DNA of 64,000 nt from Phycomyces blakesleeanus NRRL 1555(-) (GCF_001638985.1 NW_017265141.1:1419001-1483000); one strand, 5' to 3'; counted from the stretch's first letter, positions 14,704 through 26,673 are shown. Notes: generated by a model not told the origin, from the sequence alone. A program made the numbers and translations.

Positions 14704-16207
14704 TGATTTATATATATGTAACTTATGTATGTATATATGGTATTTCTTTTTTTTATGGTTTTGGCTTTGTTGCTTTTTTTTAGGGCAACAAAAGAGTGTG
14801 TAGAGGAAGTGCGTGCGTTTGTGTGTGTGTGTGTGTGTGTGATAGATAAAGAGAGATGGAAGGCGTGAGAGCGTGAGAACGTGAGATTTGTGTGTGAGGT
14901 TTAAAGAAGAAGAAGAAGAAGACGATGAAAGAGTATCTATAATATATTATTTTATATTCTTATATATATATATATGAAAGAAAAAGAAGAAGACAAATAA
15001 AAGGGACAAGGGTTTGTTAAAAGAAAGATAACCAAAACTAGATGAAATCAAGTCACTCTGACTTGGTACTTGATGGGATGCTGATGGATGGTCTGTGTTG
15101 TACACGTGACTCGGATAGTACAAATATGGCTTTTTACATATATATATATATATTTATATTTATATGTAATTTTAAATTCTATCTTTTTAAAAAAATTTAA
15201 ATTTTATTTTAGTAATAAATATTAACTCTTGGCTTGAATAGCAAGAGGTTATAAGATGAACATCTCTCTCTCTCTCTCTCTTTATCTCTTATGTATATTT
15301 CATATGTATCATAACTACAGCATAAATTATTCTTTCTAATTTAGTTTAATCTGGAGTACTGAATTTCGATAGTTATATATACGTATTTATAGGTATTCTT
15401 ACTTTATTTTCTTGTGTAATTTCTAGCGTTTTATCAAAAATGGAAAGATGGAGGTTTACTTAATTCACATGCCATTGTAATTTATGTCTAAAGAATCGTA
15501 AGACTTTAGCTCTCATGAACTCGATATAATTACATGAATTACATGTATCATTATTTCATATTGAAGGTTATTTAAATGAAAAATATTCAACTTTTCTCTG
15601 TTGTAGTTGATTTTTACTTGACGATTGTAATAAATATCACTATTATAATTTTTATTGTTGAATATATACTTCTTTTTTCTTCTTTTATGGTTTTACTGTC
15701 GTACACGGCTTAAATTATTATTTCCCTAGCAACATTTCAAAGAAAAAAAAAAGAAAAAAAAACGCGTATCATACACGATTTATATTGATTTAGCTAGAGT
15801 AGTATTTCAGTCCCAAATACTTCAGGGCAACCACTGTGGGCATTTTGTTTTAATAAAAGCAATCGCAGTATGAAGATTTTTGGGTGTAAATCTACATTTA
15901 TAAATCCAGGGTTATTACTTCAGAGGATTTCAATACTTGATAAATCAAAATCAAAATTACTCTGATTTTCTGATATATAGATATTCACTTCAAAATTACA
16001 TTTTTATCCACATATATATGTGTGTGCGTATTATGCTATAGCTTCTTTAAAGAACTAAATAGAGTGTTCTCGTTATATCTTGTCTCTTAAAGAAAAGAAA
16101 AGAAAATAAAGTCGGACAATGAAAAACGAACCATGCTGTGACTACTCCTCCCTGTGTTTTTGTCTTTTTCTGTATTCCTCCCTTCACTTTTCTTGTACAC
16201 TTTTGTA
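14704..16207. other. Intergenic, divergent promoters
   Basis: Upstream of both the acidic protein (-) and uL4m (+). Contains (TG)n at about 14819-14841, (TA)n tracts near 14962 and 15141, and (CT)n at 15262-15281. No coding exon was recognised. Confidence 0.4.
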
Positions 16208-17556
16208 ATGTCGTTTTTGAAAGCATTCTCTACTGCAGCAGGCTCTGCTTCAGCTGTCCTCAAGGTAAATAGAATTAAACCCGACAAAATACCCCCCTTC
16301 ATTCTCCTTCATTCATTTTACACTACTCAATTGTTCCAACTATTGCGCATTACATTTTATATTTATCTTTTAACTTTCACTTTCTTTCCTTTTTGTTTTG
16401 TTTTGTTAGGCCACTGCTGTACAAAAGTGTGCATTTGCAACCATTGCAGAGACTATCCCTAAAGGTAAATTTTAGAGTAAAAGCTATGTAGATATATATA
16501 TATTTAAAAAAAAACTAAAATAAACTAATGTCGAAATTATCAAACCTTTTAACACAAAATTAACACTTTGCTTATTCTTTCAAACTTATTTTCCTATGTA
16601 TAAAAAAAGCCGTCTCTCCATTCTCACCCCATGTCCAAGCTTTTCTCCGTGACTTCAACACCAGCGAACCCGTTTCGATTGTCAACCTCGATCGTGGTGT
16701 ATTCAATGCTCCTCTCCGTAGAGACATTCTTCATCGTGTTGTTGTCTGGCAGCGCGATGGCATGCGCCAGGGAACTCAGTCTACAAAGGGTCGTGCTGAT
16801 GTCCGCGGTTCCTCAAAGAAGGCCGCACCACAAAAGGGTCGAGGAAAGGCAAGAATGGGTAGTCTGAGAGCACCTCATATTAGAGGAGGTAAGTAAAATA
16901 AAATGAAGTAATATTATATTATATTATATATATAAGAGAGTGAGAGTAGAAAGAAGAAGAAAAATCAAGCATATACATATGTATATCTTTATCTATCTAT
17001 CTATCTATCTATATATCTATATATCTATATATATGTGTGTGTGTGTGCGTGTGCGTGTGTATATATATTTTGATCCAAGGTGGAAAGAAAACAAAGAGGA
17101 TAAATAATCTCCTAGGAATGAATGAAAAAACAAACTGACCTGTTTTTTGTGTATATTTTTTTTCGGATTATTAAAGGTGGTATTGCTTTTGGACCAAAGC
17201 CCAGAGATCACAGTACTGATTTGCCTAGAAAGGTTCAGGAATTGGGTCTGCGTGTTGCCTTGAGCACAAAGTATGCCCAGGATCAATTGATTGTCGTCCA
17301 GTCCCTTCAGGAATACACATCCCCCAAATCTCGCGAATTGGCTCAATTGATTGACCAGGCCTATGGTGAGCCTACTCTGTTGGTTGTCCTGAACGACTGC
17401 AACCCCAGTCTTGAGTTGGCTGCTCGCAACATCCCCCGTTGCGAAGTTATCCATGTCGAGGACACCAATGTATTGGATCTCTTGACATACGACAAAGTTA
17501 TCATTGAGCAGAGCGCAGTAGAGACATTAGAATCAGTATTGGCCGAGACTGTTTAA
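16208..17556 (+). CDS. Mitochondrial large-subunit ribosomal protein uL4m
   Basis: Exons 16208-16264, 16410-16464, 16610-16888 and 17177-17556, in frame, 256 residues. The N-terminus (MSFLKAFSTAAGSASAVLK) is Ser/Ala-rich with spaced basic residues and almost no acidic ones, a typical mitochondrial presequence. The mature part contains the L4 core: VFNAPLRRDILHRVVVWQRD, then a basic loop rich in Gly, Lys and Arg (KGRGKARMGSLRAPHIRGGG), then FGPKPRDHSTDLPRKVQELG. The loop lines the peptide exit tunnel. The protein belongs to the mitochondrial 54S/39S subunit and corresponds to yeast Yml6. The presequence separates it from cytosolic uL4, which is much longer. Confidence 0.95.
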
Positions 17557-17994
17557 TCAAACAAAACATACATACAAAAAATATATATTTTGGACAAATC
17601 TTACGCACAAATACATTCATACATACAGACACACACACACACCCAGACACAAACTCATATATAAACAGCTATACATGCCACGTACGTACGCAAACATCTA
17701 CCACTACTACTACTACTACTACTGCTGCTGCTACCACTAGTACTACACACAGATTTACTACGAACACAAATACAGATAATCGCTCCACTTGTACGGATAT
17801 ATAATTATATATATATATGTGTATTTTTTTTAAAAAAGAAAAAAAAAAGAAATAAGAATTAAAATGATTATACATTGCATTTTGTGAATTCAAATGTCAT
17901 TGCACATAAAAAAATTGTTTTACTGGGTGAAATGGAAATGTAACGAATTCTTTGAAAGATCAAAGAAACTCCAAAATATCTCTTCTCCTCCTTG

Positions 17995-18029
<35 letters not shown>

Positions 18030-18064
18030 ATCTATCTATATCCATATAAAAATCTATAAATATC
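17557..18064. other. Intergenic with trinucleotide repeat
   Basis: Holds (CTA)n and (CTG)n repeats at about 17697-17735, T8A6 near 17826, (TA)n(TG)n at 17997-18029. No exon was seen. Confidence 0.35.
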
Positions 18065-18866
18065 ATGTCTAACCAACAGAGTGCGTGTACTCAAAGAGAA
18101 TCTTTCGGTCAAAAAATGGCCAACCTTTACACATGGAACAAGATATGTGTTTTGAGTATGAATGCAATATACCTTGTAAGTATATTTTTTTATAAAACAG
18201 TAACAGTAGCAACAGTAATAATAATGATAATAACAATATGATAGTTGAGTATCTTCCAAGACTTTTATGATGCTGGAAATCATATAATCGAAGGTAAAGA
18301 TAAAGGCAAAGAACTACAGGTCGATAAAAGAAGAAGGATAAGAATAGGAGGAAGAGACGGAAGAAAAAGAAGATTATTATGAAACTAGAGAAAGAAGGAA
18401 AGAATTAATGGAGAAAATACTCTATACATTACCTAAAGAAGAAGTAGTAGTAGTAGTAGTAGTAGTAGATGAAAAGAATAATGTTTTTACTATAATCATT
18501 TTGGGATCTTTAGAATAATATATGTACATATATGTACACTATAAATCTCTATTTCATTTTCACTCTTACTGCTCTACACACATATGTACGTGTGTATGTA
18601 TGTGTGAGATCTGTCTTCCTGCTTCTGTTTCTGTTTATTCATACCTTTATTGATGTATTGGTATTTTGATATAAATACTTTTTGTGTATGTGGTTCCAGG
18701 AAAATATTCGACTGAAGGTTATCGTGCTATTCCTGCAGGCGCAGTGGTCACTATCATAACCAGTTCCATAATGATGTTCTGCCTCTTATTCGACATGGTC
18801 GTCATGTCTACCGTGAGTAAAATTTCATCTTGAATAAACCAAAACACATACACTCATATTATATTA

Positions 18867-18903
<37 letters not shown>

Positions 18904-19456
18904 GAATAAACTCTCCCTGGCTTATCACTACTGGAGACCAGGCCTTTTCTTCTTTGCTGTCAACTGTAGCGGCAAGGGTATCAATATGATGCGTATGTTG
19001 TTGAACAGCAGCGAATATATCCGTGATTGCGAGTATAAAATCATCTCTGTCGAGTTATCTCCTCACTCGCTTGTCTCCACAATGTGCCACATTGATGTCA
19101 GGCTAACCAATTTGACGGCAGCAATGGCCCTCGTACGCGATGTATCGATATGCGTATGTCTATTCTTTCTCTTTCTCTTTACACATACATATGTTTTGTT
19201 AACAATTTTGTTTTTAACTCACCGAAAAAAATACTTCCTTCCCAAACTACACACATATATATATATATTCATATAGGGACTTTATGTTGTACTTTCTCAC
19301 ATGCATCTTGCCAAGCTTGTTACCCGTCTGAAAAAGCAACAATCAACCGTAATGGACATGCCGTTGACACTCATTCGATATCAGACACCAAGAATAAACG
19401 GCACTTCAAGTCCTACCTTTAGTGAAGCCCCTACACTAATTGACAATCGAAGATAA
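18065..19456 (+). CDS. Small integral membrane protein, unknown family
   Basis: Exons 18065-18175, 18245-18293, 18700-18812, 18905-19153 and 19277-19456 join in frame to 233 residues. Hydrophobic segments lie near residues 17-40 and 66-90, with a shorter one near 100-110. The C-terminal third is soluble and basic around VTRLKKQQSTVMDM, then Ser/Thr/Pro-rich. Intron 2 holds an (AGT)n tract and intron 3 an (AAT)n tract. The codon bias is moderate, and all five exons have clean GT-AG borders, so the gene looks real. I do not recognise a domain. Topology suggests a membrane protein with a cytosolic C-terminal region, but nothing more can be said about its role. Confidence 0.65.
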
Positions 19457-19867
19457 TAGAATACATTTAAACTTTAAGCTTTCATGTTGTTCATGTCTAT
19501 TTTGTTCTTGCCTTATATATATATATATCCATATATTCATATAACCTCAAACTCTATGTTTGCATAAACAAGTACATATATATATATTATCAAATCTTTA
19601 AAACCTTTTTTTTTATATAATCATTTGACTAATAAAATGATCCATATTGAAAATCATGCACATTTAGAAATAGTTATTTTTCTTCTTTGGTGCCGTTTAA
19701 CATCTTTAATGTTAAACTTCACAGAGTCCTATTTCTTTTGTGTGTGTGTGTGTGTTTTTGTTTTGTTTTTGCCTTTGCCTTTATTTTAGCTACTTACAAG
19801 ATATTTTTTATCTATCATCTTTCTGTGTATATATGTATATATATATATATATTGTTATCGTTTTCTT
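19457..19867. other. Intergenic between convergent genes
   Basis: The 3' flanks of the membrane protein (+) and the PPIL4-like gene (-). TA-rich tracts at about 19516-19527 and 19839-19853 and (TG)n at 19739-19754. No exon was seen. Confidence 0.4.
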
Positions 19868-20568
19868 TTACCGTCTTCGTCTATCTGATCGATTGTCATC
19901 TCGATAGTCTCTTCTGCGATCCTTATTATCCGAGCGATGACTAGAATAGTGGTCTGACTTGTTATTATTGTCTGATCTATTGTCTCTATTTGCTGACCGA
20001 CTATCCCTATTGTCAGATCGGCTGTCTCTACTGTCTCTACTGTCTCGGCTGTCTCGGTAGTCTGGGCGCCTGTCAGATCTACTGTAGTCGGATTTTCTAT
20101 CCGATCGACTGTCTCTGTGGTCTGACCGATGTTCTGATCTTCGTTCTGATCGACTATGGTCAGGTTTGTCTTCTGAGGTTGACTTCTCATGTTTTGTTTC
20201 AGTTTTCTGTCGTTTCTTGTCGGGGCCCGCGCCGCTCTTTCTCTCCTCAGAATCAAACACAAGTTCGTAATCTGCACCCCGTGAATTGCCTCCCTCGCCT
20301 TCTCTGTAACGGGTTCTCTTTTGAAGGTTGTCAAATCCACCCATAGACTCGTTACCACCCTGTAAGCGTTTGGTGATCCAATCTCTATGAAGTTTGGAGA
20401 CAGATTGCGAAAAGTCAACGTGAATGCGGCGATCGTCAATTAACACAGATTGCATCTTGAAATAAGCCTACAAAAATAATAGTAATAATATGTTACATAT
20501 ATGACCCAATACACAATTGGAATAATGAGTATCAATGATTTCTCTCTATCTCTCTCTTTCTAAAAATA

Positions 20569-20607
<39 letters not shown>

Positions 20608-21670
20608 CCTCTTCAGCGTCTTCTTTTTTATCAAATTCAATAAACGCATAGCAAAGTGAATCACCTGTCTGACGATCACGAATGATCTCACAGCTATTGA
20701 TGTGCCCAAAGCGAGAAAAGATCATCTCCAGATCCTCGTCACGGGTAACTGGATTGAGTTTACAAACAAACAATACATCTTCTGGTGGTTTAACTTCAGC
20801 AAATGGCAAGTCACCAACCATCTCCAAAGTCAAGGCGTGTGCTCTTGCCTCACGCTCTCTCCGTCTATTCTCAATCTCTTGGGGATCACCCTGTTCTTCA
20901 ATCTCCTCGTCTTCAGCAATCCGCATTGACTCGAGCTGTTCCTTTGTTGGTACTGGCGATCGATCCGGAATCTCTAGTCCTTTTGGATCCGGGAAAGGAT
21001 CGTCAAGAATAACAGTGTGTCGAATACGAATGTCTCTGTAGGGCCGGCCCTTGTTGTCACAATATGCCTCGTTGATCTTGTCGAGCGCGTCAAATCCTTC
21101 AGCGACCTCACCAAACACGGTGTACTTTCCATCCAGGTAATCTAAATCGTCTGCAAGTGTAATGAAGAATTGACTTCCGCTCACACCGCCGCTCTCAACT
21201 GATGCATCCTGAGCAACGGCCATTGAGACTGTGCCGCGCTTGGTATGTTTGAGTTTTGGGTTGATCTCTGCTGGAAAGTATCTTTTGGATGGGCCCTCTA
21301 GGATGCCGTAGATCGATTCTCCCTTCTCACCCTTGCCAGTCGGATCGCCTGTCTGGGCCATAAAGTCTTTTTGAACATTGTGAAATGGCGAGAAATTGTA
21401 GTATTTGATTTTGCAGAGTTTTAGGAAATTCAAGGTTGTCTTTGGACATTCTTCAGTAAAAAGATCAATTACAATGTCACCTAGGGAGGTTTCCAAAAGA
21501 ACGGACTAAAAGTGTACGTGCTGTTAATTCAATGAAATCACAAGAATGTATAAATAAATATAATAAGGTGTAAAATATTTTTATAGTTATTACTGATGTT
21601 ACTCTAATAATATTTTATGGATGTTACTCTTTTTTTTTGTTTAATAATGTCAGCAAAACAAACGTACCAT
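19868..21670 (-). CDS. PPIL4: PPIL4-type cyclophilin with RRM and RS-like tail
   Basis: Exons on the minus strand: 21668-21670, 20609-21505 and 19868-20467. Together they encode 499 residues. The first coding exon is only the ATG (followed by gtacgt), and exon 2 continues [16 protein letters not shown], the standard PPIL4 beginning. The peptidyl-prolyl isomerase domain spans about 1-165 ([39 protein letters not shown]). An RRM follows at about 240-320, with RNP motifs [10 protein letters not shown] and CYAFIEFD. It spans the exon 2/3 junction. The tail from about 385 is an Arg/Ser/Asp repeat array ([16 protein letters not shown]). Family members are nuclear and associate with the spliceosome. 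Active-site residues look altered from CypA, as is usual for PPIL4. Confidence 0.93.
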
Positions 21671-23344
21671 GCTTTTCTTTTTTGTCGTTTGTTGAAGCCA
21701 GCAATCTACCAAGTATATACAAAGAAAAATCTCAGTGCCATTTTTATGATCGAAAGAGGCACGTGACACGTTTATATTTTACATTCTTTTAATGTATGAT
21801 TTGTTTTATTTACAAGTGTATTTTACCCCTATTTCTTGTACTTGGATTTTCGACTCAAGTATACAGACTGATAGTTAATAATAATAATAATGTTATCATA
21901 AAACTAAATGTTTTTTCTTTAATCGACTTATATGTACAGAATAAATAAACAAGTCCATTGAATTGAAGTCGGACAGATAAAAGTATCTTTTACAGGCTTT
22001 CCTAGGCCTTGCACACTGTGGCCTGTATACGACTCGATAATAGCTGAAGAATGATTGGAGTAAAAAAGAAAAAGAAAAGGTAGCTTCTGAATATAAGAGG
22101 CGTAAAAAATATGTAAATAAAGTAATAAATGAACAAAAATAATTTGACAAAGTATTACAACAGAGACGGCAGCGAAAAGGTAAAAGAGCATATAAAAAAA
22201 CACATCATCTTGGTAGGAAACGGCTTTGCGAAATACCAAGTTAAAATATATAATACAGCTGCCAAGTATACATCAAAGATACGTATATAATAAATAAGTA
22301 ACTCGGTACTGACGGAACCAGAATTGGAGACGGATTTTATCAGGGATAAGAGCTCGAAAGAGAAATTCCCTTTAGAAACTCGAGCGACCGGTTGATGGAT
22401 GGATCCAGGGTATACAACAATACCATACCAAATTAGGCATACTAGGCCACAGCTTCGGTAGGATACATATTGTTCAGGTTGATTAGAGACAATGTATATT
22501 TTGGTTCAATGCTAGGTTTTAAGATATAATTATACTGCCGTAAAAAGAAGGCGATTTTAGTAAGAGGGTTTTGCACGATTTTCTTGGGTTTACAGTGTGC
22601 TTTAAAGTGAAACTTTAATTAAGCACGATTGCTTCCCTTTTAATATTTATATTTATACAAATACCTTTCAATATCCCTCCCTCTCTTTCTCTGTTTTTAC
22701 TATTACTGTAGCTCAAAAGTAATGACATGTTTTAAAATAAAGAGTTATCGAAAACTGACCGCTATAATCGTCTTTGAAATCAACCTCAAAATCATCCTTT
22801 TCTTTCGGTACTGATTTGTAACATACAATAAGGCTAAAATAACCTTTTGCACTAGTATTAAAAATATTATACAATCACAAAATACAAATCTTGCTTTTGT
22901 ACTTAAAAGGCCCGAAAGCGAGAACTACTGCAGTAAAATAAGACCCCTCATGTCAATTGACTGGCCACAGCTGAAAATCCAACAAGAGTTGTTATGTGGA
23001 CCCAAAAACAAAAATCATAAAACTACAGCTTATATTCTTCAGCAGAGAGCAAACAACAATCTCTCTGCTGCCAAATAAAGTTTAAAGGCTAATAATAATC
23101 AACAGAAAATATTTCATTATTAATATTATTTTAATACGTTATATTATAATATGATATATATTTCTACAGGTTCAAGTACGGGTTGAAGAACAACAAGGAG
23201 AAAATACCGCGGTTATACCAGACTGTCCTGTCTGCTATTCCTACAAACTCTAGTACCTTAAAGTGCTCTATACACTATAATATGTAAAACGATAGTTAAT
23301 GCAAGTAGTTCCGATGTAGATTATAAATCAAGTAGCACGAATAA
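21671..23344. other. Gene-poor region with decayed sequence
   Basis: Upstream of the PPIL4-like gene and into the transposon-rich block. No intact gene. Frames on the minus strand at 21896-22239 are hydrophobic AT-rich translations without a family signature. The compositional texture is less microsatellite-like than intergenic DNA elsewhere, consistent with old transposon sequence. Confidence 0.35.
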
Positions 23345-23590
23345 ATGGAGTTACCGTTAAAGCATTCTTGCATTGGAGTGTTTTACGAACCACAATGTCA
23401 ACAAGAATGCAATCCTCCAACTTTAGATGAAATAGTAGTATTAATCATGATTGACAAATACAACGCTTCTAGTAATATCATCCTGCACACACACACGAGC
23501 CAATTCACTCTAAAATATAAGCAGATACCGATGAATTTGCGATGTTTTATTTTATTTTGCTTTGTTTTAATAATATTACTAGACAGCTGA
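23345..23590 (+). mobile_element. Helitron-like replicase fragment (N-terminal domain), degenerate
   Basis: The frame reads ECNPPTLDEIVVLIMID, then NIILHTHTSQFTLKY, then NLRCFILF. That order matches the Helitron-like N-terminal domain: a YNxPTxxEVAxI motif, then a diiLHTRSG strand, then a region ending in LLFP. The usual YDPLQYPLLFP block is eroded to NLRCFILFC. There is no open frame for the Rep or helicase portion downstream, so this is a relic. A further stop-free fragment at about 23808-23940 (LSEPNIAQFLIDSAHKLRAK) may belong to the same element or to captured sequence. Assignment rests on motif order judged by eye. Confidence 0.45.
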
Positions 23591-23931
23591 TGCAGAAGAG
23601 TTTCCCAAAAAGCATGTATGAGCAAGTCGCTAGCACACAGAAAAACTTACCTAAAGTCCCAATACTCAGCATCCAGTTCAACCCCTTTGATCCTCCCGTA
23701 TCAAATACACGCTTTTTTTTTACGTGTATAAAACATGACCGCAGATCGTTAAATGACACAAATGTGAAATATGAACGACTCGCTATCAATTTACCCTGTG
23801 CCATCTGGGAAGCTATTTACCTCAATTGTCGGAACCAAACATTGCTCAATTCCTCATCGACTCTGCACACAAGTTACGCGCTAAAAACGCCTGCGTTCAT
23901 ATCCTACAACAAGAGATCCTGTCAGGAGTGA

Positions 23932-24986
23932 TCCGTTCATGTATCTAATATCAAATATAGCAGCTATAATGCATCCATATATTCTCTTTGGTTAAACCTA
24001 AAGATATTTGTAGTAGATCTACATTGTATTGGTATTACTGTGTATTTTGGTTCCATAGCACAACACACTCATCTTTTTCATTTTTCACCTACACTGATAA
24101 TATCTTGTCTAGCTTTGTCAATTTACCTTACTTTTTTACTTGTATTCACAAAGGGTTTATTTTATTCATTCAAAACCGTTTAGCTTATCCAGATAGTCTA
24201 TTATGTCAAAAGACACCAGACACCAGACCCCAGTATACCTACACTAACATTTTTTTAACCTATTCGCCTCGACCGCAATGTCTCTGATAATATTGGGCAT
24301 TGCTTGATTGTTCATGTACACTAGTTAATCATACCGATGTTCAAATACGATTATGTGTAATTTCAGACAACATTATCTCTATTACTTTTTAGTAATTCAC
24401 GGCATATAGATCCTTTGTTTAAATCTATCGAAGCTTAAAATATCTCGAAATATCGTTTGGATCTCTCTGATGTCAATTCCATACAAAAAACCAGATGATT
24501 TTCTCTTGTGACATCACACAATCGCAGCTCCATTATTTCCTACTTTTCTTAGATTCATCGGAATTCCTAGAAACCCCCCCCCCCCCCCCCCCCCCCCCCC
24601 TTCCCCAGCTTGTTATTGCTTGACGGAAGTAGTTGTGTAGGCTAATATTATACAAATATAACTTCTATATATATATATAATTCAGAAATACTCAACACAG
24701 TAAAATAAAATGAATAAAAAAAAAAAGAAAACTATCGGTTTCAGTCGGCATTTATAATATTTTAGAAATAATTATTTTTACCAAAAAATAAACTTCACAA
24801 AATTATACTTTTCTCAACTTCTACTGAGCGTATTCCCGTGCTTCTAAGCTCTATCGATAGCTAGTAGAGAAGAGTAACATAAAAGTGGTGTTAGAGGCGC
24901 ATTGTCGGTCTTTAGAATTGTCACGGGGTTTGAAGCATGCTACGATTATATGTCTGCCGGGATTTGGTATAGTGGGCAGGTCGTTA
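23932..24986. other. Gene-free stretch with 27-base poly-C tract
   Basis: No gene was recognised. An uninterrupted C27 run occupies 24574-24600 in otherwise AT-rich DNA. The end of the stretch (about 24955-24985) has an A-box-like sequence, TGGTATAGTGG, into which the MITE at 24987 appears inserted. Confidence 0.45.
24574..24600. repeat. Poly-C run, 27 bases
   Basis: Uninterrupted C27 in AT-rich surroundings, between the Helitron relic and the MITE. Confidence 0.95.
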
Positions 24987-25524
24987 GAGCATCTGCAGCG
25001 GTTACATTAAAATTAATTTTTGCCACAGTTTTAATGTAGATTCTGAAATGTTTTTAAAAAATCGTCTGCAGCGGTTACATTACAGACCACACTATAGATA
25101 ATGTAGTTCATTTTTAAGGTCAGGAACATTATATGTAGTGTTACATTATGAATCGATATTATCTTTTTGAATCGTTTTCTTCCCTCTCACACCCTTTGTT
25201 AAAACAAACAATAGTCTATAGAAATGAGCAAAGAAATTCTCACAAATTATGCTCGCTATTAATCTGACAATATTGAAATTAGTAAATTCATATTTTTAAT
25301 GCATATATAGAGAGCAAATGTTCAATAAAATAAATTTTAGAAAAAAGAATATGAACATAATCATCAGTGAAAAACTGGAAACTTTAGACAGTCAAAAAGC
25401 CCAAATAGTTCCTTTGTAATGTAACCACAATTTGGCAATCTGTTTTTAACTGGTATTTAATCTCTGGTGGGACTATACTACACTATATATAATGTTTTTG
25501 ATAATGTAACCACTGCAGATGCTC
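24987..25524. mobile_element. 538-bp MITE with TIRs beginning GAGCATCTGCAG
   Basis: The left end reads GAGCATCTGCAGCGGTTACA. The right end is its inverse with one change (C to T at the thirteenth base), giving a terminal inverted repeat of at least 23 bases. A TA dinucleotide lies outside each end (24985-24986 and 25525-25526), matching a TA target-site duplication. No transposase frame is inside. A second internal copy of the terminal motif (GTCTGCAGCGGTTACATTA) lies near 25063-25081, and inverse motifs (TGTAACCAC) recur near 25420, so the element has subterminal repeats or a nested rearrangement. The TA duplication fits a Tc1/mariner-superfamily mobiliser, but the autonomous partner is not visible here. 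Confidence 0.8.
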
Positions 25525-25526
25525 TA

Positions 25527-26224
25527 AGGCTCAGATAGGATCGATTATCTGATCTCAGCCATATAATTTTTCTAATCCAAAATAATATAAATAGCAGTAG
25601 TAATTCAGTGTAGGAATCTTGTCAAATTTTGATACCAAATCTTTTCTCAATAAACAAACCCTATATTATATTTATATTTGGAAAGGTGGAACAATAAGTA
25701 CTTTGAGACTCTTTTTTATTGTGTTTATTAAAAGTTCAAGTCAAATCGAATTGTCTTAATAAAAGTTATTTTATCTATGATATTTATATTTATTGAGATA
25801 TATCTAGTCACCCTGGATATGAGTCATCATAACGGCTTTGCGATAATAGTTTAAGTACTTCTTGAAGATGATCCAATGATAGATCTGACACATTGCTCTT
25901 ATGTTTCAGATAGGACTTCATATTGGATAATCATTTATAATGACCTCTTTGACAGGTACTTCTGTCTGGGTTCGTATATGATTTTGGATATTAAAGTATC
26001 TCAAATACAACAACAATTATGACATCAAGTCATAAATCATACTTCTTTAGCTCTTAGCTATTCTTTTCTCTTTTATACTAGAGCTTTAGGACTTCCTACT
26101 AAATTAGCTCCATATTAATCTGACACAGTTTACCCAGCAGTATGATATAATTATCTTACCAATCTTTAAGATATTATCTACAGTACTAACTGTAATAACT
26201 ATTGGGCCAATTACTTAATCGTTT
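25527..26224. other. Gene-free, decayed transposon-like sequence
   Basis: No intact frame longer than about 60 codons and no tRNA. The sequence is complex rather than microsatellite-like, suggesting an old insertion too eroded to classify. Confidence 0.35.
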
Positions 26225-26328
26225 ATATATATTTTATACGGACAAGATGATAGCTACTATGCTATCCCAATATGAATATGTTCTTATATGTGATAAATCC
26301 AACATCTGAGTGTCTGGATCACCACAAT
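26225..26328 (+). repeat. Inverted-copy repeat, left member
   Basis: This segment matches the reverse complement of 27195-27300 over about 100 bases with scattered substitutions; the shared core is TATGTGATAAATCC followed closely by GAGTGTCTGGATCA. Both copies, read toward the tRNA gene, begin with the same possible peptide start, MN-x-x-LYVINPT-x-ECLD-x-H. The left copy soon loses the frame. Confidence 0.75.
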
Positions 26329-26598
26329 AGTATCACAAATATAACAAATAGTTATATTATTTCCAATTTCATTATAAAACAAAAGAAAAATTACGTTTTA
26401 GTAGAGTTAGAATAAAAAATAAAAATAACAAGAAAGAAACTTTTAATATAGAGTAGAACAATAAAATAAAAAGAATTAAAATTAAAATTAAAACATAGGT
26501 TGAAAGATTAACTTATTAGAATAATTGAAAAGAGGAAAAAAACAAATTTGATATGTGACGAATAAAATATTTTTGCGGCTTTGTAAATCACAACTAAC

Positions 26599-26622
26599 AG
26601 CTGAATAGCGCAGAGGAAGCGC

Positions 26623-26662
<40 letters not shown>

Positions 26663-26670
26663 TTCAGCTA
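26599..26670 (+). tRNA. Initiator tRNA-Met (CAT)
   Basis: A 72-nt cloverleaf folds: acceptor AGCTGAA/TTCAGCT, D-stem GCGC/GCGC, anticodon stem TTGGG/CCCAA with loop CCCATAA (anticodon CAT), T-stem GGAGG/CCTCC with loop ATCGAAA. Four marks identify the eukaryotic initiator rather than the elongator: the A1-U72 pair, three consecutive G-C pairs below the anticodon loop, A at position 54 and A at position 60 in the T-loop. No intron. Pol III termination signals follow directly. It lies between two inverted copies of an unknown repeat. Confidence 0.97.
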
Positions 26671-26673
26671 CAA

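Noticed and set aside
14057..14803. 248-codon plus-strand frame
   Set aside because: Antisense of the acidic protein; poly-Phe and poly-Ser translation of GA/CT repeats.
19855..20439. 194-codon minus-strand frame overlapping the PPIL4 tail
   Set aside because: Alternative frame of the RS repeat region, rich in Ile/Thr. The RS frame joins the RRM in phase and is the real one.
26599..26670. Elongator tRNA-Met reading of the CAT tRNA
   Set aside because: The A1-U72 pair, three G-C pairs in the anticodon stem, and A54/A60 in the T-loop mark the initiator.
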